64,000 bases of DNA. Origin: Planctomycetota bacterium. Its GTDB lineage: Bacteria; Planctomycetota; JAJSAM01; JAJVHW01. The notes beneath the pieces are model-generated. The model searched no databases and had not been told where the DNA came from. It saw only the letters and a program-made list of their open reading frames with translations. Below are positions 41,141 to 50,215 of this stretch, piece by piece (within the stretch, counting starts at the first letter, position 1; the number at the start of each line of letters is the position of its first letter). Location: contig JAJRPF010000048.1 in the NCBI GenBank assembly GCA_024280885.1, positions 496,001 through 560,000 of the forward strand. The letters are read 5' to 3'. Both the position numbers and the translations under genes were made by a program.

Positions 41141-42987
41141 CGCGGCTGCGCGTCCGGAACGGTGATGGGGACGAGCGGGACCAGCGGCATCAGCCGTCGC
41201 GCCAATCGCTCTCTCTGTTGAGGGGTGACCGCCGCTCCGTCCCGCAAGCTCTCGAGGAGATCGGCGGTTCGCGCGGCCCAGAAGCCGAAGCGCTCGGCCT
41301 GGGCGAAGCCGTACGCGTCGAGTGTGGTCTGCGGTGTTCCGAAGGCGGATGCGGGGAGTTTGGCGGCCCATTCCTCGAGAATCCGCCGCGCAACGCGGCG
41401 TTCGTCGGAGCCCGCGGGGAACGCCGGAGCAAGAAGGAGCTTGTCGAGCGCCTGGACGTAGTTGTCGGCTGCGTCGGCGGCGACGGTGGCCCGCATCGTC
41501 GGCCAAAGCAGTCCTGGCGAGACCAGATCGAGCCCCGCTCGCCCGCGGGAAGCCTCGGGCCGCAGAGCCGCGCGCTGCTTCGCGTCGAGGAGCGCGTCGA
41601 CCGACTCGAGCCAGGGTGCGAGCGCCGCGGTCTCGACGGCCATCCGGCGGATCAAGATCGCGCGGTCGTCGAGGTCGGCGCGCGCTCGTTCGACGGCCTC
41701 GAGCCCATTCTGTGCGGCGCGCCGGAGCTTCGTGCGTTGCGCGCTGTCGAGCGGCACGCCGAGCGCGTCCATCGTGGGCGGAAGCAGATTCGACAGGACC
41801 GCCGGATGGGCCAGAACGACGTTCGGGATGGACCCCTCGACGCCGCCGGCTTTCAGACGGAGAGCGAGGGCGATGACCGGTCCGTTGCGGACCTGCAATT
41901 CGGCGATGCTCTCGGGCGACGGAGCCTCGCCGGCCGCCAGTGGTTCGACGATCGTCCTGAGCGCGCGAATGAGCGCCGCGAACGCCCGTCCCTCGGCCTC
42001 CCAGTCCTGCGAGCGCAGCAGGTCGCTGTGCGCCGGGAACGCGAAAGGAGCGCGCGCCGCGGCCGTGGATGCTGCGGGCTCGGCGGTGAGTTGCGAGGTG
42101 GAAGGCGCCGGTGTGCGCGCCTGTGTTCGCATACGTGTATCCGCGGTCTGCGCGCGGACACGACGCGCGGAGTTCGCGCTGGCCTCGGCGTCCGTTCTTG
42201 CACGTGTAGTTCTCGCCGTCACGTCCGCGAGCGCTTGCGTCTCGACACCGACTCGGGCGCGCAGTGCGGACAGTTCGGTTTCCGCCGCGCCCGGTGCGGC
42301 GGCGAACCACCCGGCCGCGCCTCCGGCGACAACCAGTGCGGCGGCTGCGGCGAATGGCGTGACGATCTGCGGGGCGTGGAGAGGCACGCTCGGTGGGGCG
42401 TCGGCTGGCACACTGCCTGGCGCCACGGCGCCCGGGATTGGCGGTCCGGCGAGGGGCAGGAGCACGAGCGCCCATGCGCGCCGGTCGCCGCCATGCGTCG
42501 CGTCGAGCGATACGCGCATCTCGCCAAGGGCGCGGCGCACGCGCGAGCGGACCGTTTCGACCGGGACGCCCTGCCGTTTCGCGATCTCGCGGGGCGGAAG
42601 GCCCTCGAAGAAGCGCAGAAGAACAGTGGACCGCCCAGGCTCCGAGAGAGCGAGAGTTGCATCGAGCAGGATGCGGCGGGACTCGGCGCGCGCCACGAGT
42701 TCAGACGTGGAGGGCAAGGCCTCGGCCTTCGCCACGGCGACCTCGCGTCGGTCGCGGCGGCTCTCGCCGCGCGCGAGTTGCTTCGCTGCGTTTCGCACGA
42801 CAGTCGCCAGCCAGGCTCCGAGCGCCGCGGGCTTGTCCGGCGGTTTCTCGGCGGCCTTGAGCCACGCCTCCTGCACGACATCGTCGGCCTCGGAGTCATC
42901 GATGACGAGGCTGCGCGCGAGGCGCCGCATCCACGCATGGTGGACGACGAGTTGGTCCGGGTCGAGAGAGTGAAGGAGATCCGGCAT
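41137..42987 (-). CDS. ECF-type sigma factor fused to membrane helix and extracytoplasmic helical domain
   Basis: A 616-residue fusion. Sigma region 2 is at about 16-80 (RSLVIDDSEADDVVQEAWL) and region 4 at about 105-160 (LPPREIAKRQGVPVETVRSR). After a Pro/Ala-rich linker comes a membrane helix at 210-230, a coiled segment, and an outer helical domain of about 330 residues shared with the next gene. No anti-sigma gene is nearby; the membrane attachment itself may restrain the sigma part. ATG 42987 is selected by alignment of the sigma start. Confidence 0.85.
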   Translation of the reverse strand: MPDLLHSLDPDQLVVHHAWMRRLARSLVIDDSEADDVVQEAWLKAAEKPPDKPAALGAWLATVVRNAAKQLARGESRRDRREVAVAKAEALPSTSELVARAESRRILLDATLALSEPGRSTVLLRFFEGLPPREIAKRQGVPVETVRSRVRRALGEMRVSLDATHGGDRRAWALVLLPLAGPPIPGAVAPGSVPADAPPSVPLHAPQIVTPFAAAAALVVAGGAAGWFAAAPGAAETELSALRARVGVETQALADVTARTTRARTDAEASANSARRVRAQTADTRMRTQARTPAPSTSQLTAEPAASTAAARAPFAFPAHSDLLRSQDWEAEGRAFAALIRALRTIVEPLAAGEAPSPESIAELQVRNGPVIALALRLKAGGVEGSIPNVVLAHPAVLSNLLPPTMDALGVPLDSAQRTKLRRAAQNGLEAVERARADLDDRAILIRRMAVETAALAPWLESVDALLDAKQRAALRPEASRGRAGLDLVSPGLLWPTMRATVAADAADNYVQALDKLLLAPAFPAGSDERRVARRILEEWAAKLPASAFGTPQTTLDAYGFAQAERFGFWAARTADLLESLRDGAAVTPQQRERLARRLMPLVPLVPITVPDAQPR

Positions 42988-43192
42988 GTTGTTGCGGGAA
43001 GCGGTGTCTTGGGAGGACGGTGTCGTGGGAAACGGCGCGGTCGGCGAGAGCTCAGCTACCAAGGAGATGCCGCGAAGAGCGCGATCGGTGCGTGAGGCGG
43101 CCGACTCCTTCAGAGAGGGCGGGCCGAGTCGTGGACGGGAACGGCGGCGCCTTGTCTCTTCTGCGCCACGCGCTACCGGCGTCACTCGCGGA

Positions 43193-43540
43193 CTACGAGA
43201 GCCTGTCCGCGGCCCGACGAGCGATGCGCGTGAGTGACTCCCATTCCGACGCGAGCGGACACTCGTCGGACCGCGAGGTGGAGTCTACAGCGTCGACCAT
43301 CAGGCGGGGTACTCCAGCCCGTGTGCGCAGGACGGGTGGCAGCATCGATTCGCCAAACGTCCGCCAATTGAACCTGTGCCGGCTGTTCTCGCCGTGTGCC
43401 TCGCGAGCGTGACCATCTCGCGCGTCACGCGTTGAGACGGCATCCGAGAAGCGCTCGAGGCTCGCCGAGGGCAAGGCCACGGCCGTGGACGCTCCCAGCA
43501 CGAGCGAGAGCAGGCAGGCAGTCAGGCGTGGGTTCTTCAT
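43193..43540 (-). CDS. Small secreted protein
   Basis: A 115-residue protein with a clear signal peptide (MKNPRLTACLLSLVLGASTA). The mature part is polar, rich in Arg, Ser and Asp, and of no family known to me. ATG 43540 has GGAG upstream. Same strand as the sigma pair, 205 bp before it, so it could be in the same transcript. Confidence 0.55.
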   Translation of the reverse strand: MKNPRLTACLLSLVLGASTAVALPSASLERFSDAVSTRDARDGHAREAHGENSRHRFNWRTFGESMLPPVLRTRAGVPRLMVDAVDSTSRSDECPLASEWESLTRIARRAADRLS

Positions 43541-43796
43541 ATCGCTCCGTCCGGTGGCGGTCCTGTCGCGCAGCGTCGCTTGGCAGGGCGGGCGAGTTCG
43601 CCGTCCCTCGATCGTTCCGTCGCTCGGTCTCTCTGCGCGGTCTCCACAGAGAAGATGCCGCTCGCACGTCAATCGGTTCGACGTTCGAGAACGAGAATCG
43701 TTGCGCTTGCACTCTCTTGAGGCTCGGAGCGCGGGCCCACGGCACGGCGGCGAGCCCAGGACTCTCACCGCGAACGCTCACCACAGCCAGGCTGCG

Positions 43797-43967
43797 TCAG
43801 GCCTTCTTCAGCTCTTCGATGTCGGCCTCGCACTTGGCGATCTCGTCGAGAACGCGCTGCTCTTCGCCCGGGTCGTCCGCCTGCTCGCGTGCCCCGAAGA
43901 GCCTCTTGCGCAGCGTGGCGATCTTCGTCCGCAGTCCCTGGATCCGTTTCTTGGCGCGCTTGTCCAT
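43797..43967 (-). CDS. 56-residue coiled-coil protein
   Basis: A short gene: [20 protein letters not shown], then a [19 protein letters not shown] segment and the end [10 protein letters not shown]. The heptad pattern and charge suggest two helices forming a coiled hairpin. GGAGGA at 43977-43972 precedes ATG 43967. No annotated function; the ORF is below usual length cut-offs, but ribosome site and amino acid pattern support it. Confidence 0.7.
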   Translation of the reverse strand: MDKRAKKRIQGLRTKIATLRKRLFGAREQADDPGEEQRVLDEIAKCEADIEELKKA

Positions 43968-44224
43968 TTCGTCCTCCGGCGCCGCCCGCGCGGCGTGACG
44001 TCGAGGCTACACGGCGCCGTCTCGGGCGCGTCTGTTCGTCGGTGGGTGCGGTCCGTGTCCCGCGGCGGCCGGACTCGGGCGCCCCGTGTCGTTTCAGCTC
44101 CCGCATGTTGCGAGCCGATGGCGCTCCAAGAAGGTCTGACAGTCGTACGACCTGGGGCTATATTCCGCCGCTTGGCCTCCCGCGACCGGCGGGAGTGCGT
44201 CGGCGAGCGCGGAAGGGCGAGTGC

Positions 44225-45130
44225 ATGGCGAATACGATGAATCACCTGGGACAGCTCGAGGCGGAATCGATCCACATCATTCGTGAGGTCGCCGCGTCCT
44301 TCGAGAATCCCGTCATGCTGTGGTCGATCGGCAAGGACTCGAGCGTCCTCTTGCGGCTGGCCGAGAAGGCGTTCTTCCCCGGAACGATCCCTTTCCCACT
44401 GATGCATATCGATACCGGGATGAAGTTCCCGGAGATGTATGCCTTCCGGGAGCGCATCCAGAAGGAGCGCGGCTTCCGGCTCATCATCGAGCAGAACGAC
44501 GAGGGGCTCGCCAACGTGCCGGACTTCTCGAACCCGGCCAAGGTCTGCGCCCATTGCTCGCGCTCGCTCAAGACGCAGGGACTGCTCGGCGCGCTCGAGA
44601 AACACAAATTCGACGCCGCCATCGGTGGCGCCCGACGCGAGGAAGAGCGTTCGCGCGCGAAGGAGCGCGTCTTCAGTTTCAGGGACGAATTCGGCGCGTG
44701 GGATCCGAAGAGCCAGCGACCCGAACTCTGGAATATCTACAACGCGCGTGTCCACGAGGGCGAGTCGATCCGCGCCTTCCCGCTGTCGAACTGGACCGAG
44801 GCGGACATCTGGCAGTACATCAAGCAGGAAGCGATCGAGATCGTGCCGCTCTACTTCGCCGCCGAGCGCGACGTAGTCGAGCTCAACGGCGTCCTGCTCT
44901 CGGCGCAGGAGACGCGCCTGATCACCGATGAGCGGCAACCCCGCAAGGTCATGTGCCGTTTCCGCACGCTCGGTTGCATGACGTGCACCGGGGCCATACT
45001 TTCGAGCGCCTCGACCCTCGAAGAAATCGTTGCCGAGGCGCTGACGGCCACGCGCAGCGAGCGCGAGACGCGACTCGTCGATCAGGGCGCCGACACGATG
45101 GAAGACAAGAAGAAGGACGGGTACTTCTAG
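44225..45130 (+). CDS. cysD: Sulfate adenylyltransferase subunit 2
   Basis: A 301-residue CysD, the catalytic PAPS-reductase-like subunit of ATP sulfurylase. The pyrophosphate loop is [13 protein letters not shown], and [15 protein letters not shown] and the C-terminal [14 protein letters not shown] are typical. It forms APS from ATP and sulfate with CysN. An AT-rich -10-like TATATT precedes it at about 44158, and an inverted repeat CTCCCGC/GCGGGAG at 44179-44195 may be regulatory. Confidence 0.97.
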   Translation: MANTMNHLGQLEAESIHIIREVAASFENPVMLWSIGKDSSVLLRLAEKAFFPGTIPFPLMHIDTGMKFPEMYAFRERIQKERGFRLIIEQNDEGLANVPDFSNPAKVCAHCSRSLKTQGLLGALEKHKFDAAIGGARREEERSRAKERVFSFRDEFGAWDPKSQRPELWNIYNARVHEGESIRAFPLSNWTEADIWQYIKQEAIEIVPLYFAAERDVVELNGVLLSAQETRLITDERQPRKVMCRFRTLGCMTCTGAILSSASTLEEIVAEALTATRSERETRLVDQGADTMEDKKKDGYF

Positions 45131-46485
45131 TGAGCAATCCTTCGGACGGAACTCCTCCCAAGACGGGCGCGACCGGCGTCGCGGCCGACGTATTCGGGCG
45201 GCAGATCGAGTTGCTGCGGATCGCGACAGCCGGCAGCGTCGATGACGGGAAATCCACGCTCCTCGGGCGACTCCTCGTCGATACGAAAGCCGTGTTCGAG
45301 GACCAACTGCAGCACGTCGAAGACGCGAACCGCCGCAAGGGCGGCGAGGGCGTCGATCTCGCACTCATCACCGATGGGCTGCGGGCCGAGCGCGAGCAGG
45401 GCATCACGATCGATGTCGCCTATCGCTACTTCTCGACGCCGAAGCGCTCGTTCATCCTGGCCGATACGCCGGGACACGTTCAGTACACGCGCAACATGGT
45501 GACGGGCGCAAGCACGGCCGAGGTCGCGATCATCCTGGTCGATGCCCGCAACGGCATCCTCACGCAGACGAAGCGCCACGCGTTCATCTCGTCGTTGCTC
45601 GGCATCCCGCACCTCATCATTGCGGTCAACAAGATGGACCTCGTTGACTACTCGGAGGCGCGCTTCGAGGAGATCCGCGGCGAGTTCCGCGAGTGGGCGG
45701 CGAAGCTCGACGCACACGATATTCGCTATCTCCCGATGTCGGCGCTGGACGGCGACATGGTCGTCACGCGTGGCGACAACATGCCGTGGTTCACCGGTCG
45801 CACGCTCCTCGACACACTCGAGAATCTCGAGACGTCGTTCAACCGCAACCTCATCGACTTCCGCTTCCCGGTGCAGTACGTGAGTCGCCCGCAGACGACA
45901 GATCTCCCGGACTTCCGCGGCTACATGGGGCAGATCGAGTCGGGTGCCGTGACGGTCGGCGAGGAGGTCGTGCATCTCCCGTCGGGGATCAAGAGTCGGG
46001 TCAAGGAGATCGTCACCTACGACGGCAACCTCGAGACCGCCGCGACGCCCCGGTCGGTCTGCATCACGCTCGAGGACGATATCGACATCAGCCGCGGCGA
46101 CATGATCTGTCGCCCGCACAACGTGCCGCGGATCGACAACGAGATCGAGGCCACGATCTGCTGGCTCTCGGAGTCGGACCTCGACAAGTCGAAGCGCTAC
46201 GTGTTGCGTCATACGACCAACTCGTGTCGCGCCAAGATCAAGGATGTGCGCTATCGCATCGACGTGAACACGTTGCACCGCGACGAGAGCGTGGACGGAC
46301 TCGAAGTGAACGAACTCGGGCGGGTCATCATCCGCCTCCAGAAGCCGATCTTCTGCGACGACTACTCCGTCAACCGCGCGACGGGCGCCTTCATCCTCAT
46401 CGAAGAAGCCACCAACAAGACGGTCGGCGCAGGGATGATCGTGAAGAAGAGCACCCCGCCGCCAGAGCCGGAGTGGGACTTCTGA
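45130..46485 (+). CDS. cysN: Sulfate adenylyltransferase subunit 1 (GTPase)
   Basis: A 451-residue EF-Tu-like GTPase. G1 is AGSVDDGKST, G3 is ADTPGHVQY, and G4 is NKMDLVDYS; EREQGITIDVAYRYF is the switch region typical of CysN. GTP hydrolysis drives the sulfurylase reaction. The GTG start shares its first base with the cysD stop. There is no C-terminal CysC (APS kinase) domain, unlike longer CysNC fusions. An APS kinase or reductase must be elsewhere. Confidence 0.97.
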   Translation: MSNPSDGTPPKTGATGVAADVFGRQIELLRIATAGSVDDGKSTLLGRLLVDTKAVFEDQLQHVEDANRRKGGEGVDLALITDGLRAEREQGITIDVAYRYFSTPKRSFILADTPGHVQYTRNMVTGASTAEVAIILVDARNGILTQTKRHAFISSLLGIPHLIIAVNKMDLVDYSEARFEEIRGEFREWAAKLDAHDIRYLPMSALDGDMVVTRGDNMPWFTGRTLLDTLENLETSFNRNLIDFRFPVQYVSRPQTTDLPDFRGYMGQIESGAVTVGEEVVHLPSGIKSRVKEIVTYDGNLETAATPRSVCITLEDDIDISRGDMICRPHNVPRIDNEIEATICWLSESDLDKSKRYVLRHTTNSCRAKIKDVRYRIDVNTLHRDESVDGLEVNELGRVIIRLQKPIFCDDYSVNRATGAFILIEEATNKTVGAGMIVKKSTPPPEPEWDF

Positions 46486-46578
46486 GCCGCTTCTGACGGC
46501 ATCGCGTCTCGGCGCTGGGGGCGGCGTCGGTTGCGTGGGTATTCGCGCTGCGGAGCGTGGGCGCAGTAGGCTCTCCGG

Positions 46579-49500
46579 ATGAGACCTCACACAGCTTGGA
46601 TGGTGCCGCTCTTCGGCGTCGTGGTCGTGGCGGCGGCGGCATTCGCGGGGGATCCGCCCGACGCGAAGCAGGGCGCCTGGGATGTGGACGATCCGGGCGG
46701 GCCGTATCGCGGGGTGGCGCTGGAGGCGGTTGAGGGGACGTGGATGAGCGTCGACGTTCATCCCGACGGGTCGCGGCTCGTCTTCGACCTCTTGGGCGAC
46801 ATCTGGACCGTGCCGATTGCGGGTGGCGAGGCGACTCTGCTCTCGGGGGGCCTGGCGTACGACGTCCAACCTCGCTGGAGCCCGGATGGCGGGACTGTGA
46901 GCTTCACGTCGGATCGCGGTGGCGGCGACAACGTCTGGCTGATGGGGCCGGACGGGAGTGATCGCCGCGCGCTGACGGACGAGGAGTTCCGGCTTCTGAA
47001 CAACGCCGTCTGGCATCCGTCGGGTGAGTACGTCGTGGCGAAGAAGCATTTCACGTCCACGCGCAGTCTCGGGGCCGGGGAGATGTGGATGTATCGCATC
47101 TCCGACGCGGGCAAGGGCGTGCAGCTCACGCAGCGCAAGAACGACCAGCAGGACGTGGGGGAGCCGGCGATCTCGCCGGACGGGCGCTATCTCTACTGGT
47201 CCGAGGACATGTCGGGCGGGCAGACGTTTGCCTACAACAAGGACCCGCACGGCACGATCTACGTCATCCGACGTCTGGACATGGAGACTGGCGAGACGCG
47301 TGATCTGATCCGCCTCCCGGGCGGTGCGATCAGGCCGGAGCCGTCACCCGACGGCAAGACGCTCGCGTTCGTGCGGCGGGAGCGCAATCGATCTGTGCTG
47401 GCGCTCCTGGACCTGGCAACTGGCTCGGTGCGCGACCTGAACGACGATCTCAGCATCGATCAGCAAGAGACGTGGGCGATCTTCGGCCCGTATCCCGGCT
47501 TCGACTGGACCCCAGACGGCAAGTCGATTGTCATCTGGGCGCACGGTCGCCTCCGGCGCATCGATGTCGCGACGGGCAAGGCGGCGGAGATCCCCTTCCG
47601 CGCAGACGTGAAGCAGCGCTTGATGCCGCTCCAGCGCATCGAGCACTCGGTCGGCGGGGATACGTTCGACGTGAACGTCGTGCGCTGGCCGCAGGTGACG
47701 GGGGATGGCGAGACCACCGTATTCTGCGCGCTCGGGAAGCTCTATCGGCGCAGCGGCGGCGCCGCGCCGGAGCGGATCACCGCTGCGGACGAGGAACTTG
47801 AGTTCGCGCCGAGCCTCGCACGCGATGGCCGGACGATCGTCTACGTGACGTGGAACGACGCCACCGGAGGCCGCATCAAGTCCGTGAACGTGGACGGCTC
47901 GAATGCCCGAACTCTCATCGACACTCCTGGGCACTATCTCTCTGCGACGCTCTCGGCCGACGGGGGCGAGGTGCTCTACCAGCGTGGCCGCGGCGACGGT
48001 TTCCGCGGCCGGCGTTTCGGCGAGGAGCCTGGGATCTACCGCCGCAAATTGAAGGCGCGCGCCGAGCCACGGCTCCTGACGCGCAAGGGCCGCAAGCCGC
48101 GCTACGCTCCCGGTGGCCGCCGCATTCTGGTCCTCACGCGTGAGGGCGACAAGCGCGCGCTCGTCAGCTTCGACCGGATCGGCTCCGATCGCCGCGTGGT
48201 CGCGACATCCGAGCGCGCCCGGGACTTCGAGGTCTCCCCCGACGGCCGCTGGATCGCCTTCGAAGAACTCTGGCAGACCTACGTCGCGCCGCTGCCGCCG
48301 CAGCCGCGCACGCTGCATCTCGGGCCCGATGTGAACGATGTCCCCGTTCGGCGGCTCTCGGATACCGGCGGGACGTATCTCTCCTGGTCGGCCGACTCGT
48401 CGGTCGTGCGTTGGAGCCTGGGGCCCGATCGTTTCGAGGCGCGTGTCGCGGATGTGCTCGCGCCGAAGGGCGCCGACGAGAGAGACGCCGACGGGGGCAA
48501 GACCGACGAGAGAGACGCCGACGGGGGCAAGACCGACGAGAGTGATGAGGACGAGTCCACGCCGCGTGGCGTCGGCGCGTTGCCGATTCGGCTCGGATGG
48601 TCGGTTGCAACCGACGTGCCCGCGACCCTCTTCGCGCTGCGCCACGCCACGATCTGGCCGATGCACGACACGTCCGTCATCGAAGACGGCGTCGTTGTCG
48701 TCCGGGGCAATCGGATTGTGGCGGTCGGCAAGGAAGGCGACGTCGCCATCCCGGACGGCGCAACCGAGATCGACTGCCGCGGCAAGGTCGTGATGCCGGG
48801 GCTCGTGGACGTGCATGCGCACTCCGGATCACCCGCCGGTGGCATCCTTCCGCAGCAGAATTGGAAGCTGGTCGCGCAACTCGCGTTCGGCGTGACGACC
48901 TCCCACGACCCCAGCAACGACTCGCAGAGCATCTACGCCGAGTCGGAATTGGTCCGTTCCGGGGCGCGGATCGGCCCCCGACTCCTCTCGACCGGCACGA
49001 TCCTCTACGGCGCCGAGGGCGACTTCAAGGCGGTCATCAACTCGCTCGCCGATGCGCGGCAGGAGATCGCGCGGACGGTCGCTTGGGGACCGCGCTCGGT
49101 GAAGAGCTACAACCAGCCGCGTCGCGAGCAGCGTCAGCAGGTGATGGTGGCCGCACGTGAACTCGGCGTGATGGTCGTCCCCGAGGGCGGATCCACCCTG
49201 CACTACAACATGACGCACCTGCTCGACGGCCACACCACGGTCGAGCACGCTATTCCCGTCGCACCGCTCTACGAACCCGAGCTGCATCTGCTCGCGGAGT
49301 CCGGCACGGGCTACACTCCGACCCTCGTCGTGGGCTACGGCGGACTGATGGGCGAGAACTGGTGGTACGCCAAGACGAAGGTCTGGGAGAACGAGCGGCT
49401 CCAACGCTTCGTTCCGCGCAGCGTCATCGATCCGGCCGCGCGCCGTCGCGTGCTGGCGACCGACGACGAGGACTACCACCATCTGGAGCTCGCGCGCACG

Positions 49501-49917
49501 TGCGCCGAGGTGGTCAAGCGTGGCGGTCACGTCGAGATCGGCGCCCACGGCCAGCTCCAGGGCCTCGCAGCGCACTGGGAGACGTGGATGCTCGCGCAAG
49601 GCGGGCTCACCCCCCACGAAGCGCTCCGTTGTGCGACGTGGGAGGGCGCCCGGGCCATCTGTCTCGATGCGGAGCTCGGCGCCGTGAAGGCGGGCTACTT
49701 GGCGGATCTGATCGTCGTGGACGGGGCGGTGATCGACGATGTCCGCGCGTCCGAGAACATCGAGTTCGTCGTCGCGAACGGGCGCCTCTTCGACGCGCGC
49801 ATCATGGAACAGATCCTCCCGGAGCGCCGACCGTTGCCGCCGGGGCCACCGCTCGACTCACTGTCCGGCGGAGCGGATCAGACTGAGGGCCGCGCGCCCT
49901 GCCGTTGCGGACGCTGA
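46579..49917 (+). CDS. TolB-type beta-propeller fused to amidohydrolase
   Basis: A 1,112-residue secreted enzyme. The signal peptide is about residues 1-23. The first 600 residues are TolB/PD40-like propeller repeats (WSPDGGTVSFTSDRGGGDNVW, SPDGRYLYWSEDM, SPDGKTLAFVRRE). From about 690 an imidazolonepropionase-like amidohydrolase follows: VMPGLVDVHAHS (metal site), SVKSYN with the carbamylated-Lys position, TTVEHAI, and ending in GAVKAGYLADLIVVDG. Known relatives hydrolyse cyclic amides or dipeptides; substrate unknown. A tandem duplication lies in the linker (48475-48540). Confidence 0.9.
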   Translation: MRPHTAWMVPLFGVVVVAAAAFAGDPPDAKQGAWDVDDPGGPYRGVALEAVEGTWMSVDVHPDGSRLVFDLLGDIWTVPIAGGEATLLSGGLAYDVQPRWSPDGGTVSFTSDRGGGDNVWLMGPDGSDRRALTDEEFRLLNNAVWHPSGEYVVAKKHFTSTRSLGAGEMWMYRISDAGKGVQLTQRKNDQQDVGEPAISPDGRYLYWSEDMSGGQTFAYNKDPHGTIYVIRRLDMETGETRDLIRLPGGAIRPEPSPDGKTLAFVRRERNRSVLALLDLATGSVRDLNDDLSIDQQETWAIFGPYPGFDWTPDGKSIVIWAHGRLRRIDVATGKAAEIPFRADVKQRLMPLQRIEHSVGGDTFDVNVVRWPQVTGDGETTVFCALGKLYRRSGGAAPERITAADEELEFAPSLARDGRTIVYVTWNDATGGRIKSVNVDGSNARTLIDTPGHYLSATLSADGGEVLYQRGRGDGFRGRRFGEEPGIYRRKLKARAEPRLLTRKGRKPRYAPGGRRILVLTREGDKRALVSFDRIGSDRRVVATSERARDFEVSPDGRWIAFEELWQTYVAPLPPQPRTLHLGPDVNDVPVRRLSDTGGTYLSWSADSSVVRWSLGPDRFEARVADVLAPKGADERDADGGKTDERDADGGKTDESDEDESTPRGVGALPIRLGWSVATDVPATLFALRHATIWPMHDTSVIEDGVVVVRGNRIVAVGKEGDVAIPDGATEIDCRGKVVMPGLVDVHAHSGSPAGGILPQQNWKLVAQLAFGVTTSHDPSNDSQSIYAESELVRSGARIGPRLLSTGTILYGAEGDFKAVINSLADARQEIARTVAWGPRSVKSYNQPRREQRQQVMVAARELGVMVVPEGGSTLHYNMTHLLDGHTTVEHAIPVAPLYEPELHLLAESGTGYTPTLVVGYGGLMGENWWYAKTKVWENERLQRFVPRSVIDPAARRRVLATDDEDYHHLELARTCAEVVKRGGHVEIGAHGQLQGLAAHWETWMLAQGGLTPHEALRCATWEGARAICLDAELGAVKAGYLADLIVVDGAVIDDVRASENIEFVVANGRLFDARIMEQILPERRPLPPGPPLDSLSGGADQTEGRAPCRCGR
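48475..48540 (+). repeat. In-frame tandem duplication in the propeller-amidohydrolase linker
   Basis: About 30 bp are repeated in tandem, giving DERDADGGKTDERDADGGKT followed by DESDEDES in the protein. It lengthens the acidic linker between propeller and catalytic domain without changing the frame. Identical copies imply a recent event. Confidence 0.9.
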
Positions 49918-50215
49918 ACTTCCCGCACTGAAGGCCTCATCGATGCTCGTCCACGCAGGTCCACCGGCTCGATCGTGACCCCGATCACAGGCACGATCGG
50001 CATCTCCCGGGCATCATGTCGGGGTGGTTCCGGTCACCGTCCGCGACACAGCGTGGATTGAATCGCGAGACAGTGCTGGCGGCCGCGCATCCGTTGGTCG
50101 ATTGAGTTGAATATCGGAAGCGATCGATACGTTATTGGCGCGAGAGCGTTCTTAGCGCGAGGTCGCTTCGGTCTCGTGGTGCTCTTCATTCCCCACCCGC
50201 GCGAAGGAGATTCTC
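49918..50215. promoter_or_regulatory. Upstream region of glutamate dehydrogenase
   Basis: About 300 bp without a gene. An inverted repeat, GATCGTG (49971-49977) with CACGATC (49992-49998), lies soon after the preceding stop and may be its terminator or an operator. Further on the DNA is more AT-rich; TTGAAT near 50107 with TTATT about 20 bp later is a weak promoter candidate. A ribosome site AAGGAGA is at 50204-50210. Confidence 0.4.

Noticed and set aside
43765..44106. 113-codon minus-strand frame near cysD
   Set aside because: It is an Arg-rich shadow of the 56-residue gene at 43797-43967, which has the ribosome site.
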